Below are positions 36,085-44,499 of a stretch of 64,000 bases of DNA, piece by piece; position 1 is the first letter of the stretch; each line of letters begins with the position of its first letter. A model generated the notes under the pieces. The model had not been told where the DNA came from. It saw nothing but the letters and a program-made list of their open reading frames with translations, and searched no databases. Source of the DNA: Pseudomonas sp. PH1b (GTDB taxonomy: Bacteria; Pseudomonadota; Gammaproteobacteria; Pseudomonadales; Pseudomonadaceae); NCBI RefSeq assembly GCF_000633395.1, contig NZ_AYMU01000005.1, positions 124,001 to 188,000 of the forward strand, in the 5' to 3' direction. The translations under genes were made by a program, and so were the position numbers.

Positions 36085-36745
36085 AACCCGAGCCTCGCAC
36101 GGTGCGGATCAACGGGGTCATGCCGGGCGGGTCGATCTTCTTGCGCAGGCGGCCGATGTGCACGTCGATCAGGTTGGTTCCCGGGTCGAAGTGATAGCCC
36201 CAGACCTCCTCGAAAATCATCATCCGCGAGAGGATCTGCCCAGTGTTGCGCATCAGGAATTCCAGCAGCTTGTATTCGGTGGGCAGCAGCACCAGCGGTT
36301 GTTCGGCGCGGGTCGCCTCGCGGCTGATGAGGTTCAGCTCCAGGTCGGCCACCCGCAGGCTGGTGTCGAAATCCTTGACCGTGCTCTTGCGCCGCAGCAG
36401 CACCTCGACCCGGGCCGCCATCTCGTCGGAGGCGAAGGGCTTGGTCAGGTAGTCGTCGCCGCCGGCGCGCAGGCCGCGCACTCGCTCGTCGACGTCGGAC
36501 AGGGCGCTGATCATCAGGATCGGCGTCGATACGCCAATGGTGCGCAAGGTGGTGACGATGGCCAGGCCGTCCAACTCCGGCAGCATGCGGTCCAGGGTGA
36601 TCAGGTCGTAGTCGCCACTGACGGCACGTACCAGGCCTTCGCGGCCGTTGTCCACCCAGTCCACGTCGAGGCCGTGGCTGGTCAGTTCGGCGACGATCTC
36701 CCGCGCCGTCACGGCGTCGTCTTCGATGGTCAGAATGCGGGTCAT
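36062..36745 (-). CDS. OmpR-family response regulator
   Basis: The 227-residue regulator has a receiver domain with phospho-acceptor Asp52 (ITLDRMLP), acidic pocket EDD at 8-10 and the conserved lysine in LTKPFASDE. A winged-helix output domain ends in GRLRKKIDPPG and VRGSGYVI. ATG 36745 is chosen; the longer frame is unsupported. It forms a coupled pair with the downstream kinase, whose ATG overlaps its 3' end. The target genes are not evident, but the small secreted Cys-rich protein gene diverges from it. Confidence 0.93.
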   Translation of the reverse strand: MTRILTIEDDAVTAREIVAELTSHGLDVDWVDNGREGLVRAVSGDYDLITLDRMLPELDGLAIVTTLRTIGVSTPILMISALSDVDERVRGLRAGGDDYLTKPFASDEMAARVEVLLRRKSTVKDFDTSLRVADLELNLISREATRAEQPLVLLPTEYKLLEFLMRNTGQILSRMMIFEEVWGYHFDPGTNLIDVHIGRLRKKIDPPGMTPLIRTVRGSGYVIAEPL

Positions 36746-37000
36746 GGGTTTGTACCTGTTCAGCGGTTCATCACACAGGAAGGCATATTGCCAAGAAACC
36801 TGCGCCAGGTTCCTAAAAAAACTTTCACTTGCGCTCCCGTGCCCCGGGAAACCGCTGGCAATTGCAGCACCGGCAGGGGCACTGTTCGATCGAGCCGCGG
36901 GTTCCGCGAACGGCCTCCCTGGCAAAGCGTTCGAGCCTGAGTGCGCCAGAGGGGGGAAGCTTGATATTATCCGGCCGGTTTCTTGCCAGGAGGCGCAACC

Positions 37001-37342
37001 ATGAATGCCCGCATCCGGGTCGGCTGGAAGCCATTGACCCTGCTGTGCCTGATGCTGCTGGGCAGCACGCTGGTGCTGGCGGCCAATCAGCCCTGTTCCG
37101 GTCGCAAGGGCGGCGTCGCCCGCTGCGACGGCGAGCTGTTCCTGTGCAACGACGGCTCCATCAGCGCCTCGAACAAGAACTGTGCGCTGATGTTCGGCCA
37201 ACCTTCTTCCACGCCTCGGGCCCAGCCGATACTGCGCGATGCCCAGGGCTGCAGTTGTGGCAGTGGCAGTTTCTGCACCGGCCCCCGGGGCGGGGTGTAC
37301 TGCCTGACCCCCGGTGGCAGCAAGAGCTACAAGCGGCGTTGA
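37001..37342 (+). CDS. YdcA-like secreted cysteine-rich protein, duplicated motif
   Basis: The 113-residue protein has a signal peptide ending at TLVLAA. The mature N-terminal half (PCSGRKGGVARC, LFLCNDGSISASNKNC) matches the small E. coli YdcA protein. A second, YdcA-like motif (CTGPRGGVYC) appears near the C-terminus, followed by GGSKSYKRR. Eight or so cysteines suggest a disulfide-rich periplasmic or secreted product. ATG 37001 has AGGAGG. It diverges from the response-regulator gene across 255 bases. Function is unknown. Confidence 0.78.
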   Translation: MNARIRVGWKPLTLLCLMLLGSTLVLAANQPCSGRKGGVARCDGELFLCNDGSISASNKNCALMFGQPSSTPRAQPILRDAQGCSCGSGSFCTGPRGGVYCLTPGGSKSYKRR

Positions 37343-37381
37343 AACCTCCGGTGGACCTTCTCTGTATCAAGGTGTTGTGCA

Positions 37382-37768
37382 ATGAAATACGCATCACGTT
37401 TCAAAGGCCTGCTGTGGCTGCTGTTGGCCAGCCTGTTGCTGAACCTCGCCGTGGATCTGGCGCTGCGCCTGCCGGGCTACCTGGAGGCCTATGCCGCCGA
37501 TCCGCGCTATGCGCGCTGGATGCTGGGGTATCGCGGCCTGGACGTCCTGGTGATCGCCCTGATGGCGGTGGTCGTGCCGGGCATCCTGCGCCTGCTGGAT
37601 TTTCGCCGTTCGGCCTGGCTGGCATTGCCGCTGTTTGCCTTGTGGGGGCAGGGCATCGCGCAACTGGCGCTGCTGGCCAACTGGCTGCTGGCACTGTGGG
37701 TCCTGGTGCTGGTGCTGCACTGGTGCGCCACCCGGGGCCGGGAGCTCTACCTGGGCTGGCGGGCCTGA
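37382..37768 (+). CDS. Small integral membrane protein, unknown function
   Basis: The 128-residue protein has four hydrophobic stretches (LLWLLLASLLLNLAVDLAL, LDVLVIALMAVVVPGILRLL, LALPLFALWGQGIAQLALLA and LLALWVLVLVLHWC). I do not recognise a named family. ATG 37382 lies 40 bases after the secreted Cys-rich gene, so the two may be co-transcribed. Confidence 0.7.
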   Translation: MKYASRFKGLLWLLLASLLLNLAVDLALRLPGYLEAYAADPRYARWMLGYRGLDVLVIALMAVVVPGILRLLDFRRSAWLALPLFALWGQGIAQLALLANWLLALWVLVLVLHWCATRGRELYLGWRA

Positions 37769-37772
37769 ACGC

Positions 37773-37800
37773 CGGGCGGGCCGTGCAGAACGCCCGCCCG
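37773..37800 (+). terminator. GC-rich hairpin after small membrane protein
   Basis: CGGGCGGGC and GCCCGCCCG form a perfect nine-pair stem around a ten-base loop just past the stop codon. It is followed by AAAACC and not a T-run, so it is only a possible terminator. Confidence 0.4.
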
Positions 37801-37889
37801 AAAACCCCCGGGTCGGTAAATTGCACGATCGCGGATTATTTATTTATCGCAACTCATTGAAATTCAAGGGTTTGTAAAGTTCGTGCAAC

Positions 37890-37905
37890 TGGCACGGTGA
37901 CTGCA
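37890..37905 (+). promoter_or_regulatory. Sigma-54 (-24/-12) promoter
   Basis: TGGCACG-GTGA-CTGCA fits the sigma-54 consensus TGGCACG-N4-TTGCA with one mismatch and correct spacing between the GG and GC pairs. Transcription would begin near 37916, about 43 bases before the ATG of the membrane-protein gene at 37959. No adjacent gene encodes a sigma-54 activator. Confidence 0.72.
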
Positions 37906-37958
37906 ATTCTCCCCTCGAGAGTTGTAACACCATTTTTCATGCCTGGAGCAGAACAACA

Positions 37959-38900
37959 ATGAACAGACCCTCTGAACACCTGGTCGCCACCGCGGATGCC
38001 TCGAGCCATTACTCGGGGGTGTCCTGGGCGGCGATCTTCGCCGGTGCCGCGGCGGCGGCGGCCTTGTCGCTGATCCTTTTACTGCTGGGCTTGGGCCTGG
38101 GCTTTTCCGCGGTTTCGCCCTGGGCCGGCAGCGGCGTCAGTGCCAAGGGGCTAGGCATCTCCAGCATCGTCTGGTTGGCCCTGACGCAGATCATCGCCGC
38201 CGGCCTGGGCGGTTACATCGCCGGACGCCTGCGGGTGAAGTGGGCCAACCTTCATGGCGATGAAGTGTATTTCCGTGATACCGCCCATGGCTTCCTGGCA
38301 TGGGCCGTGGCCACCCTGGTCACCGCGACCCTGGTGCTGGGCTCGGTCAGCAGCGTCATCAGCGGCGGCGTGCATGCCGGCGCCCAGGTGGCGTCCGGAG
38401 CGGTTGGCGCAGCGACCCAGATGGCCGGCCACGCGGCCAGCCAGGGCGGCGAGGGCGACTACGGTTACTTCGTCGACAGCCTGTTTCGCGACGATCGCCC
38501 GGCAGCGGTCAGCGATGACGCGGCCCGCGGGACGGTGTCGCGGATCTTCGTGCGGACCTTGAGCAACGACGGCCAACTGGCCCCCGAGGATCGCAGCTAC
38601 CTGGCGCAACTGGTGGCCCAGCGCACCAACCTCAGCCAGGCTGATGCCGAGCGCCGGGTCGATGAAGTCTTCGCCAAGGCCCGCCAGGCCGTGGAAGAGG
38701 CCAAGCAAGCGGCCAAGGAAGCTGCCGACAGCGCCGCTAAAGTGGCGGCCTGGTCGTCGCTGTGGATGTTTATCGCGCTGTTGTGCGGGGCCTTCTTCGC
38801 CAGCCTCGCGGCCACCTTCGGCGGTCGCCGTCGGGACGCCGTGGTGTGGCTCGCCAGCGATGCCCAGCCGCGTACCGTCGCCCCCACCCCCGTCAACTGA
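37959..38900 (+). CDS. Inner-membrane protein of unknown function (PhnA-like annotation family)
   Basis: The 313-residue protein has a hydrophobic segment (AAAAAALSLILLLLGLGLGF), two or three more spans with GLGGYIAGRLRVKW, a soluble alanine- and glutamine-rich central region predicted to be helical, and a final span (LWMFIALLCGAFFASLAATF). Homologues are sometimes labelled PhnA-like, but I see no phosphonatase motif. GGAG precedes the ATG. A near-consensus sigma-54 promoter lies upstream and a 24-residue membrane peptide gene follows 15 bases later. An envelope or stress role is possible but unproven. Confidence 0.75.
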   Translation: MNRPSEHLVATADASSHYSGVSWAAIFAGAAAAAALSLILLLLGLGLGFSAVSPWAGSGVSAKGLGISSIVWLALTQIIAAGLGGYIAGRLRVKWANLHGDEVYFRDTAHGFLAWAVATLVTATLVLGSVSSVISGGVHAGAQVASGAVGAATQMAGHAASQGGEGDYGYFVDSLFRDDRPAAVSDDAARGTVSRIFVRTLSNDGQLAPEDRSYLAQLVAQRTNLSQADAERRVDEVFAKARQAVEEAKQAAKEAADSAAKVAAWSSLWMFIALLCGAFFASLAATFGGRRRDAVVWLASDAQPRTVAPTPVN

Positions 38901-38915
38901 TCCAGGAGAATTCCC

Positions 38916-38990
38916 ATGCGCTCATTACTCTTGTGGTTCCTCGGTGTGCCGATCCCGGTGATTATCCTGATCGCCATCTTCATGCACTAA
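38916..38990 (+). CDS. 24-residue membrane peptide
   Basis: The reading frame encodes 24 residues (MRSLLLWFLGVPIPVIILIA then IFMH), almost wholly hydrophobic and able to span the membrane once. AGGAG lies seven bases before the ATG, the gap to the preceding gene is 15 bases and a strong terminator follows. This is real gene architecture although the product is tiny. It is probably co-expressed from the sigma-54 promoter and may interact with the preceding membrane protein. Confidence 0.65.
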   Translation: MRSLLLWFLGVPIPVIILIAIFMH

Positions 38991-39016
38991 GCCCGCTTTC
39001 CCGCTTCATCCCCTTG

Positions 39017-39050
39017 CCGTTGCCGGCCTCTGCCGGCAACGGTTTTTTTT
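39017..39050 (+). terminator. Rho-independent terminator
   Basis: CCGTTGCCGGC and GCCGGCAACGG form a perfect 11-pair stem with a four-base CTCT loop followed by eight Ts. It ends the sigma-54 operon and isolates the hcn promoter. Confidence 0.93.
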
Positions 39051-39111
39051 GTGTCCAGGGTCTCACTTCGGTGCGCCACAGGCCGCGACCGTGCCTGGCG
39101 CAGCCCTTTGC

Positions 39112-39125
39112 TTGGCCCAGATCAA
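39112..39125 (+). promoter_or_regulatory. ANR (FNR-type) box of the hcn promoter
   Basis: TTGGC-CCAG-ATCAA is an FNR-like dyad with one weak half, matching the ANR site described for hcnA in fluorescent pseudomonads. A TAGATT-like -10 around 39148-39153 would put the start near 39160, with the box centred about 41 bases upstream, the classical activation position. It should give oxygen-limited expression of hcnABC. Confidence 0.75.
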
Positions 39126-39180
39126 TATTCTTGTCTGACAAAACCACTAGATTGGCCCGCGCTCGGTTCTGACAGCGTTA

Positions 39181-39264
39181 TCGGAACCGCGGTGTTGCCA
39201 CGTCCTCGCCCCGGGACCCTGGGCGGCGGGATGCCGGCAACCCCACTCACTTTTCACGGATGAA
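39181..39264 (+). promoter_or_regulatory. hcnA 5' leader with RsmA/RsmE-type GGA sites
   Basis: The leader has GGA motifs at 39183, 39214, 39229 and 39258. The last lies in TTCACGGATGAA (39253-39264), which overlaps the ribosome-binding site of hcnA and matches the known RsmA target of hcnA in P. protegens. GacS/GacA-controlled small RNAs would relieve repression at this site. Confidence 0.75.
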
Positions 39265-39269
39265 CCGCC

Positions 39270-39587
39270 ATGCGTCAGATAGACCGCAACTTTGATATCC
39301 AGCCGCTGCAGCATGCGGACATGACCATCAGCCTCAATGGCCAGCCGGTTACCGCCGCCCTGGGCGAGACCGTCCTCAGCGTGATCCAGGCCACCGGCCT
39401 GCGCCAGGTGGCGCGCAATGACCATGGGCAGCTGGTCGGAGCCTATTGCGGCATGGGCGTATGCCATTGCTGCCTGGTGCAGATCGATGGCCGACACAAG
39501 CGCCGGGCCTGCCAGACCCTGGTGAAGCCGGGGATGCAGGTGCAGACCCTGAGCAACCGCATCAACGAGACGGAGCCCAGCCTATGA
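39270..39587 (+). CDS. hcnA: Hydrogen cyanide synthase subunit HcnA
   Basis: Ferredoxin-like subunit of the membrane-associated enzyme that oxidises glycine to HCN and CO2. The 105-residue protein has the 2Fe-2S motif Cys60-x4-Cys65-x2-Cys68 with Cys81 as fourth ligand (YCGMGVCHCCL). It overlaps hcnB by four bases (ATGA). The leader holds an RsmA site at the ribosome-binding site and an ANR box upstream. Related subunits occur in opine and hydroxyproline oxidases, but the regulatory leader and gene order identify hcn. Confidence 0.92.
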   Translation: MRQIDRNFDIQPLQHADMTISLNGQPVTAALGETVLSVIQATGLRQVARNDHGQLVGAYCGMGVCHCCLVQIDGRHKRRACQTLVKPGMQVQTLSNRINETEPSL

Positions 39588-40993
39588 GCCTGAACCCGGT
39601 GATCGTCGGCGGTGGGCCGGCGGGCATGGCTGCGGCCATCGAACTGGCCGAGCACGGCGTGCACAGCACCTTGATCGAAGAGGCCTCGCGCCTGGGCGGG
39701 GTGGTGTTCCGCGGGCCGCTGCGCGATGGCGTGCAGCTCGATTACCTGGGGCCGCGCTATTGCGAGATGCTGGCCAAGCTGCACGGCGACTTTGGTGACC
39801 ACGAACAGCTGATCGACGTGCGCCTCAACAGCCGGGTGGTCGGTGCCGAGGGCCATGAAAGCCTGGTACTGCTGGACGCCGACGAGCAGGTGCAGCAGGT
39901 GGCCTATTCACAGTTGCTGCTGGCCGCCGGCTGCCATGAGCGCAGTGTGCCGTTCCCCGGCTGGACCCTGCCCGGGGTCAAGCTGCTGGGGGGCCTGCAA
40001 CTGCAGATCAAGAGCGGGGTGGTCAAGCCCCAGAGCCCGGTGGTGATCGCCGGCACCGGGCCGTTGCTGCCGCTGGTGGCGTGCCAGCTGCATGCCTCGG
40101 GCGTGCGGGTGGCCGGGGTGTACGAAGCCTGTGCCCTGGGCAAGATCGCCAAGCAGAGCCTGGCGTTGCTGAACAAACCCCAACTGTTTCTCGATGGCCT
40201 GAGCATGCTCGCCTACCTCAAGCTGCACGGCATCGCCCTGCGCTACGGCTGGGGCGTGGTCGAGGCCCAGGGCCAGGACGCCTTGAACGTGGTCACCCTG
40301 GCGCCTTATTCCAGCGACTGGCAGCCGGACATGTCCAAGGCCCAGCGCGTGGCCGCCCAGACCCTGGCGGTGGGCTACGGCTTCATTCCGCGTACCCAAC
40401 TGAGCCAGCAGATGGGCCTGGAGCACAGCTTCAGCGACGACGGCTACCTGCGGGCCGACGCCAATGCCTGGCAGCAGAGCAGCGAACCGCACATTCACCT
40501 GGCCGGCGACATGGGCGGCATTCGCGGCGGTGAGGCGGCCATGCTCAGTGGGCGCATCGCTGCGCTGTCGATCCTCATGCAGCGCAATGTCCTGAGCGGC
40601 GAAGCAGCCCTGCAACGGCGCGAGGGTTATGAGCGCAAGCTGGCCTCGATCCTGCGCTTTCGCGGTGCGGTGGACCGCTATACCGCGCGTGGCGTTGGAC
40701 AGATAGAACTGCCCAAGGGCGACACGGTGATCTGCCGTTGCGAGCACACCACCCGCAACGACATTGAGCGGGCCCTGGCCCAGGGCGTGCAGGACATGGC
40801 CAGCCTGAAGATGCGCACCCGGGTGAGCATGGGCGACTGCCAGGGGCGGATGTGCGTGGGCTACTGCAGCGATCGCCTGCGCCAGGCCACCGGACGCAAG
40901 GACGTGGGCTGGATACGCCCGCGCTTCCCCCTCGATCCGATTCCGTTCTCGGCATTCCCGCCATCTGACCAGGAGGTCTCGCAACATGACTAA
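39584..40993 (+). CDS. hcnB: Hydrogen cyanide synthase subunit HcnB
   Basis: The 469-residue flavoprotein has an N-terminal FAD motif VIVGGGPAGMAAAIELAEHG. A C-terminal BFD-like cysteine-rich domain with CRCEHTTRND and CQGRMCVGYC probably binds another Fe-S centre. With HcnA and HcnC it forms the glycine-oxidising cyanide synthase. The start overlaps hcnA and the end overlaps hcnC by eight bases, so the operon is tightly coupled. The ATG at 39584 is preferred to longer in-frame options because of this overlap. Confidence 0.93.
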   Translation: MSLNPVIVGGGPAGMAAAIELAEHGVHSTLIEEASRLGGVVFRGPLRDGVQLDYLGPRYCEMLAKLHGDFGDHEQLIDVRLNSRVVGAEGHESLVLLDADEQVQQVAYSQLLLAAGCHERSVPFPGWTLPGVKLLGGLQLQIKSGVVKPQSPVVIAGTGPLLPLVACQLHASGVRVAGVYEACALGKIAKQSLALLNKPQLFLDGLSMLAYLKLHGIALRYGWGVVEAQGQDALNVVTLAPYSSDWQPDMSKAQRVAAQTLAVGYGFIPRTQLSQQMGLEHSFSDDGYLRADANAWQQSSEPHIHLAGDMGGIRGGEAAMLSGRIAALSILMQRNVLSGEAALQRREGYERKLASILRFRGAVDRYTARGVGQIELPKGDTVICRCEHTTRNDIERALAQGVQDMASLKMRTRVSMGDCQGRMCVGYCSDRLRQATGRKDVGWIRPRFPLDPIPFSAFPPSDQEVSQHD

Positions 40994-42239
40994 GCATTAC
41001 GACGTGGTCATCGCCGGGGGCGGTGTGATCGGGGCGTCCTGCGCCTATCAGTTGTCCAAGCGCCAGGGCCTCAAGGTGGCGCTGATCGACGCCAAGCGTC
41101 CGGGCAACGCCAGCCGCGCCTCGGCCGGCGGCCTGTGGGCCATCGGTGAATCGGTGGGCCTGGGCTGCGGGGTGATCTTCTTTCGCATGATGTCGGCCAA
41201 CCGCAAGCGCGAGGCCCAGGGCTCGGCGGTGGTGGTGGACTCCAGCACCCCGCACATCCTGCCGCAGTCGTTCTTCGACTTTGCCCTGCAGTCCAACGAG
41301 CTGTACCCGCGCCTGCACCGCGAGCTCATGGGCCTGCACGGCATGGACTTCAAGTTCGAGCAGACCGGGCTCAAGTTCGTCATCTATGACGAAGAAGACC
41401 GCCTCTACGCCGAGCACATCGTCGGCTGCATCCCGCACCTGGCGGACCAGGTGCGCTGGCTCGACCAGGCGGCCCTGCGGGCCTCTGAGCCGACCATCAG
41501 CCACGAAGCCCAGGGCGCCCTGGAGTTCCTCTGCGATCATCAGGTCAACCCGTTCCGCCTGACCGACGCCTACACCGAAGGCGCCCGGCAGAATGGCGTG
41601 GATGTGTATTTCAACACCAACGTCACCGGCGTCCTGCGCCAGGGCAACCGGGTCACTGGGGTACAGACCGCCGAGGCCGGTGTGTTCCATTGCTCGACCC
41701 TGATCAATGCCGCCGGCGCCTGGGCCGCCGAGCTCAGCCTGCAGGCCACCGGGGTGGAGATTCCGGTGAAGCCGGTCAAGGGCCAGATCCTGCTCACCGA
41801 GCGCATGCCCAAACTGCTCAATGGCTGCCTGACCACCAGCGACTGCTACATGGCGCAGAAGGACAACGGCGAGATCCTGATCGGCAGCACCACCGAGGAC
41901 AAGGGCTTCGACGTCAGCACCACCTACCCGGAAATCAACGGCCTGGTGCAGGGGGCGGTGCGTTGCATCCCCGAGCTGGCCAACGTCAACCTCAAGCGTT
42001 GCTGGGCCGGATTGCGCCCGGGTTCGCCGGACGAGTTGCCGATCCTCGGGGCCATGGACGGGATCGAGGGCTACCTCAATGCCTGCGGGCATTTCCGCAC
42101 GGGCATCCTGACCTCGGCGATCACCGGTGTACTGCTGGACAAACTGGTGAACGACGAACCTCTGCCGCTGGACATCACACCATTCCTGGCCCGGCGTTTC
42201 GCCACCGCCCCGGCGAAAAAACAGCCGCTCCCCGCCTGA
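40986..42239 (+). CDS. hcnC: Hydrogen cyanide synthase subunit HcnC
   Basis: The 417-residue DAO-type flavoprotein has an N-terminal dinucleotide fold (VVIAGGGVIGASCAYQLSK) and the conserved WAGLRPGSPDELPILG segment near the C-terminus. It is the presumed glycine-oxidising subunit, similar to D-amino-acid and sarcosine oxidases. AGGAGG sits upstream of the ATG. REP sequence follows the stop. The overlap with hcnB and the shared leader indicate a single hcnABC transcript. Confidence 0.93.
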   Translation: MTKHYDVVIAGGGVIGASCAYQLSKRQGLKVALIDAKRPGNASRASAGGLWAIGESVGLGCGVIFFRMMSANRKREAQGSAVVVDSSTPHILPQSFFDFALQSNELYPRLHRELMGLHGMDFKFEQTGLKFVIYDEEDRLYAEHIVGCIPHLADQVRWLDQAALRASEPTISHEAQGALEFLCDHQVNPFRLTDAYTEGARQNGVDVYFNTNVTGVLRQGNRVTGVQTAEAGVFHCSTLINAAGAWAAELSLQATGVEIPVKPVKGQILLTERMPKLLNGCLTTSDCYMAQKDNGEILIGSTTEDKGFDVSTTYPEINGLVQGAVRCIPELANVNLKRCWAGLRPGSPDELPILGAMDGIEGYLNACGHFRTGILTSAITGVLLDKLVNDEPLPLDITPFLARRFATAPAKKQPLPA

Positions 42240-42247
42240 CCCCCAGT

Positions 42248-42534
42248 CCTCTTCGCCGGCAAGCCGGCTCCTACAGGGAACGGCACGGTCTATCTGCCTG
42301 CTGTAGGAGCTGGCTCGCCAGCGAAGGCGGCTTCAAGAGCGCTGCAATACTCGCGACCCTCTTCGCCGGCAAGCCGGCTCCTACAGGGGACCGCACGGTC
42401 TACCTGTCTGCTGTAGGAGCTGGCTCGCCAGCGAAGGCGGCTTCAAGAGCGCTGCAATACTCGCGATCCTCTTCGCCGGCGAGCCGGCTCCTACAGGGAA
42501 CGGCACGGTCTATCTGCCTGCTGTAGGCGCTGGG
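42248..42534. repeat. REP tandem array, exact 110-bp period
   Basis: CCTCTTCGCCGGCAAGCCGG begins at 42248, 42358 and 42468 (last copy with one change), an exact 110-base period. Each unit continues with the inverted palindrome TGTAGGAGCTGGCTCGCCAG and a linker containing CAAGAGCGCTGCAATACTCG. The final half-palindrome is broken (TGTAGGCGCTGGGCTCAGG) and runs into the GST stop codon at 42536. Confidence 0.93.
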
Positions 42535-42535
42535 C

Positions 42536-43147
42536 TCAGGCGGCAGGGGTGGCAAGGAACACTGGCAGTTGCTCGGCGTATTCGGCAAAGCCGCGCACCG
42601 CCGGGAATTGCTCGGGACCGAACTGGTCCGCCACCATCATCTGACTGAAGCTCCAGGCCACCGCCAGGCTGATCCCGGCCTGGCTCAGGGAGCCGTCACG
42701 GGGCAGCGGTTGATGCTGCAACTCTCGCTCCAGCTCGGCATAGGCGGCCTGCAACTGGCCGCCGATCCGCTCCAGCCAGGGGCCGTGCTGTTTCTCCAGC
42801 GGGCGCAGTTTTCTTTCGTAGACGATCTGCACCGACTTCTCGCAGGCCGCCAGGGCCAGGCCGATCAGGCGCAACTCATGCAAACGCTGGGGCGCTGCCT
42901 GGGGCATCAGGCTGTTTTGCCCGCCGGCCAGGGTTTCCAGGTAATCGATGATCAGGCTCGAATCCATCAGCACCTTGCCACCCTCGCAGACCAGGGTCGG
43001 TGCCTTGACCACCGGGTTGATCGCCTGGAACTGTTCGAAGGTGCTGAACACCGAGACCGAGTGATGCTCGAAGGGCAGCTTCAGGCATTTGAGGCTGATG
43101 GCCACGCGGCGCACGTAGGGTGAATCGAGCATTCCAATAAGCTGCAT
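42536..43147 (-). CDS. Glutathione S-transferase
   Basis: The 203-residue cytosolic enzyme has an N-terminal thioredoxin-like domain (MQLIGMLDSPYVRRVAISLK, then VKAPTLV and MDSSLIIDYLE, the glutathione-binding residues) and a helical C-terminal domain. Serine at DSPY is the likely catalytic residue of this class. Likely role: conjugation or reduction of electrophiles; substrate unknown. ATG 43147 has AGGAGA upstream. It converges with hcnC; the REP array fills the gap. Confidence 0.92.
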   Translation of the reverse strand: MQLIGMLDSPYVRRVAISLKCLKLPFEHHSVSVFSTFEQFQAINPVVKAPTLVCEGGKVLMDSSLIIDYLETLAGGQNSLMPQAAPQRLHELRLIGLALAACEKSVQIVYERKLRPLEKQHGPWLERIGGQLQAAYAELERELQHQPLPRDGSLSQAGISLAVAWSFSQMMVADQFGPEQFPAVRGFAEYAEQLPVFLATPAA

Positions 43148-43275
43148 CGAGTATCTCCTGGTCTTGAGTGGTACTACGCAAGGGAGCGGCGCGGCTAATT
43201 TAGCGGCATTGCGCTGGCCTTGAACAGGGCTTTGCTGCAGCCGCTGACGCAGGCCGTGCCGCGGCTATCTTGGGG

Positions 43276-44499
43276 TTAGCGCAGCCGTGGCCGCAGGCAC
43301 CACCAGACCAGGCCCAGGGCCAGGCTGAACAGGCCGGTCAGGGCTTGCAGCGAACCGCCCGGGCGGTCCACCAACAGGCTGGCCAGCAGCCCGCAGCCCG
43401 CGGTCATGGCCATCTGGATAAAGAAAAACAGCCCCGAAGCCGTGCCCGCCACCGCCGCATAGGGCTGCAGGATCGCCAACTGGCAGGCGGGAATCGCCAG
43501 GCCCACCGAGAACATCAGCGCCAGCATCGGCAGCACGATCGCCCACAGGCTGTCGGGCCACAGGCTGCGAGTCAGCAGCAACAGGCCGGCGCCGGCCAGG
43601 TTCAACAGGCAGGCCGCGCTGATCAGGCGGTCGGCACCGTGGCGTGGCGCCAGGCGCTGGAACCATCGCGAGCCCAACAGGTAGCCGGCCACGGTGGCGG
43701 CGAACACCAGGGCATAGACCCCGGGAGACAACCCCAGCTGGCGCTGCAACAGCGCCGGCGACTGCAGGATAAACGGGAAATAGGTGCAGTACAGGCAGCC
43801 GATGGCCAGGGAGTAGCGCATGAAATAGGCCTCGCTCAGCAGGCGCAGGTACAGGCGCAGCAGGTTTTCGCCGGCCGCCGGCTGCGGGGCTGGCGGCCGG
43901 GTTTCGGCCAGTCGCTTGTACATCAGCAGCCAGGCTGCCGCGGCCACCAGGCTCAGGCACAGGAACAGCCCGCGCCAGCCCAGCAGATGGTTGATCAGGC
44001 TGCCCAGGGGCGGCGCCAGCATCGGCGACAGGGCAATGCCCATGGACAACAGCCCGAGCAACCGTGCCTGCTCCTCGGGCGCGCAGCGGTCACGCACCAT
44101 GACCCGGCCCACCAGGGTGCCGCAGCAACCGCCCAGGGCCTGCACCAGGCGTGCGGCCATCAGTGCTTCGACGCAGGTGGCGAGCATGCACGCCAGGCTG
44201 GCCAGTAGAAACAGCGCGGTGCCCGCCAGCAGCACCGGACGCCGCCCGTAGCGGTCGCACAGGGGGCCGCCCAGCAGCATCGACAGGGCATAGCCGAGCA
44301 TGTACAGGCTCAGGGTCAGCTGCAGCTGGGCATCGCTGGCCTTCAGTTGGTCAGCCATGGCCGGCAGTGCCGGCAGGTACAGGTCGATGCTGATCCGTGG
44401 CAGGCAGACCACCACCAGCAGCAACAGGGTCCAGAGCCAGGGGGCGAGGGGGCGTTCGCTGGTGATGGAGTGGGGCGGGGCGTTGGCGATTGGCGGCAT
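43276..44499 (-). CDS. Bcr/CflA-type MFS drug exporter
   Basis: The 407-residue protein has twelve predicted membrane spans. Its first span is followed by DLYLPALPAMADQL, and motif A appears as GGPLCDRYGRRPVLLAG, both typical of Bcr/CflA multidrug transporters. Motif C-like glycines follow in MGIALSPMLAPPLGS. The gene diverges from a MocR-type regulator across 92 bases, so that regulator may control it. The substrate is unknown. Confidence 0.92.
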   Translation of the reverse strand: MPPIANAPPHSITSERPLAPWLWTLLLLVVVCLPRISIDLYLPALPAMADQLKASDAQLQLTLSLYMLGYALSMLLGGPLCDRYGRRPVLLAGTALFLLASLACMLATCVEALMAARLVQALGGCCGTLVGRVMVRDRCAPEEQARLLGLLSMGIALSPMLAPPLGSLINHLLGWRGLFLCLSLVAAAAWLLMYKRLAETRPPAPQPAAGENLLRLYLRLLSEAYFMRYSLAIGCLYCTYFPFILQSPALLQRQLGLSPGVYALVFAATVAGYLLGSRWFQRLAPRHGADRLISAACLLNLAGAGLLLLTRSLWPDSLWAIVLPMLALMFSVGLAIPACQLAILQPYAAVAGTASGLFFFIQMAMTAGCGLLASLLVDRPGGSLQALTGLFSLALGLVWWCLRPRLR

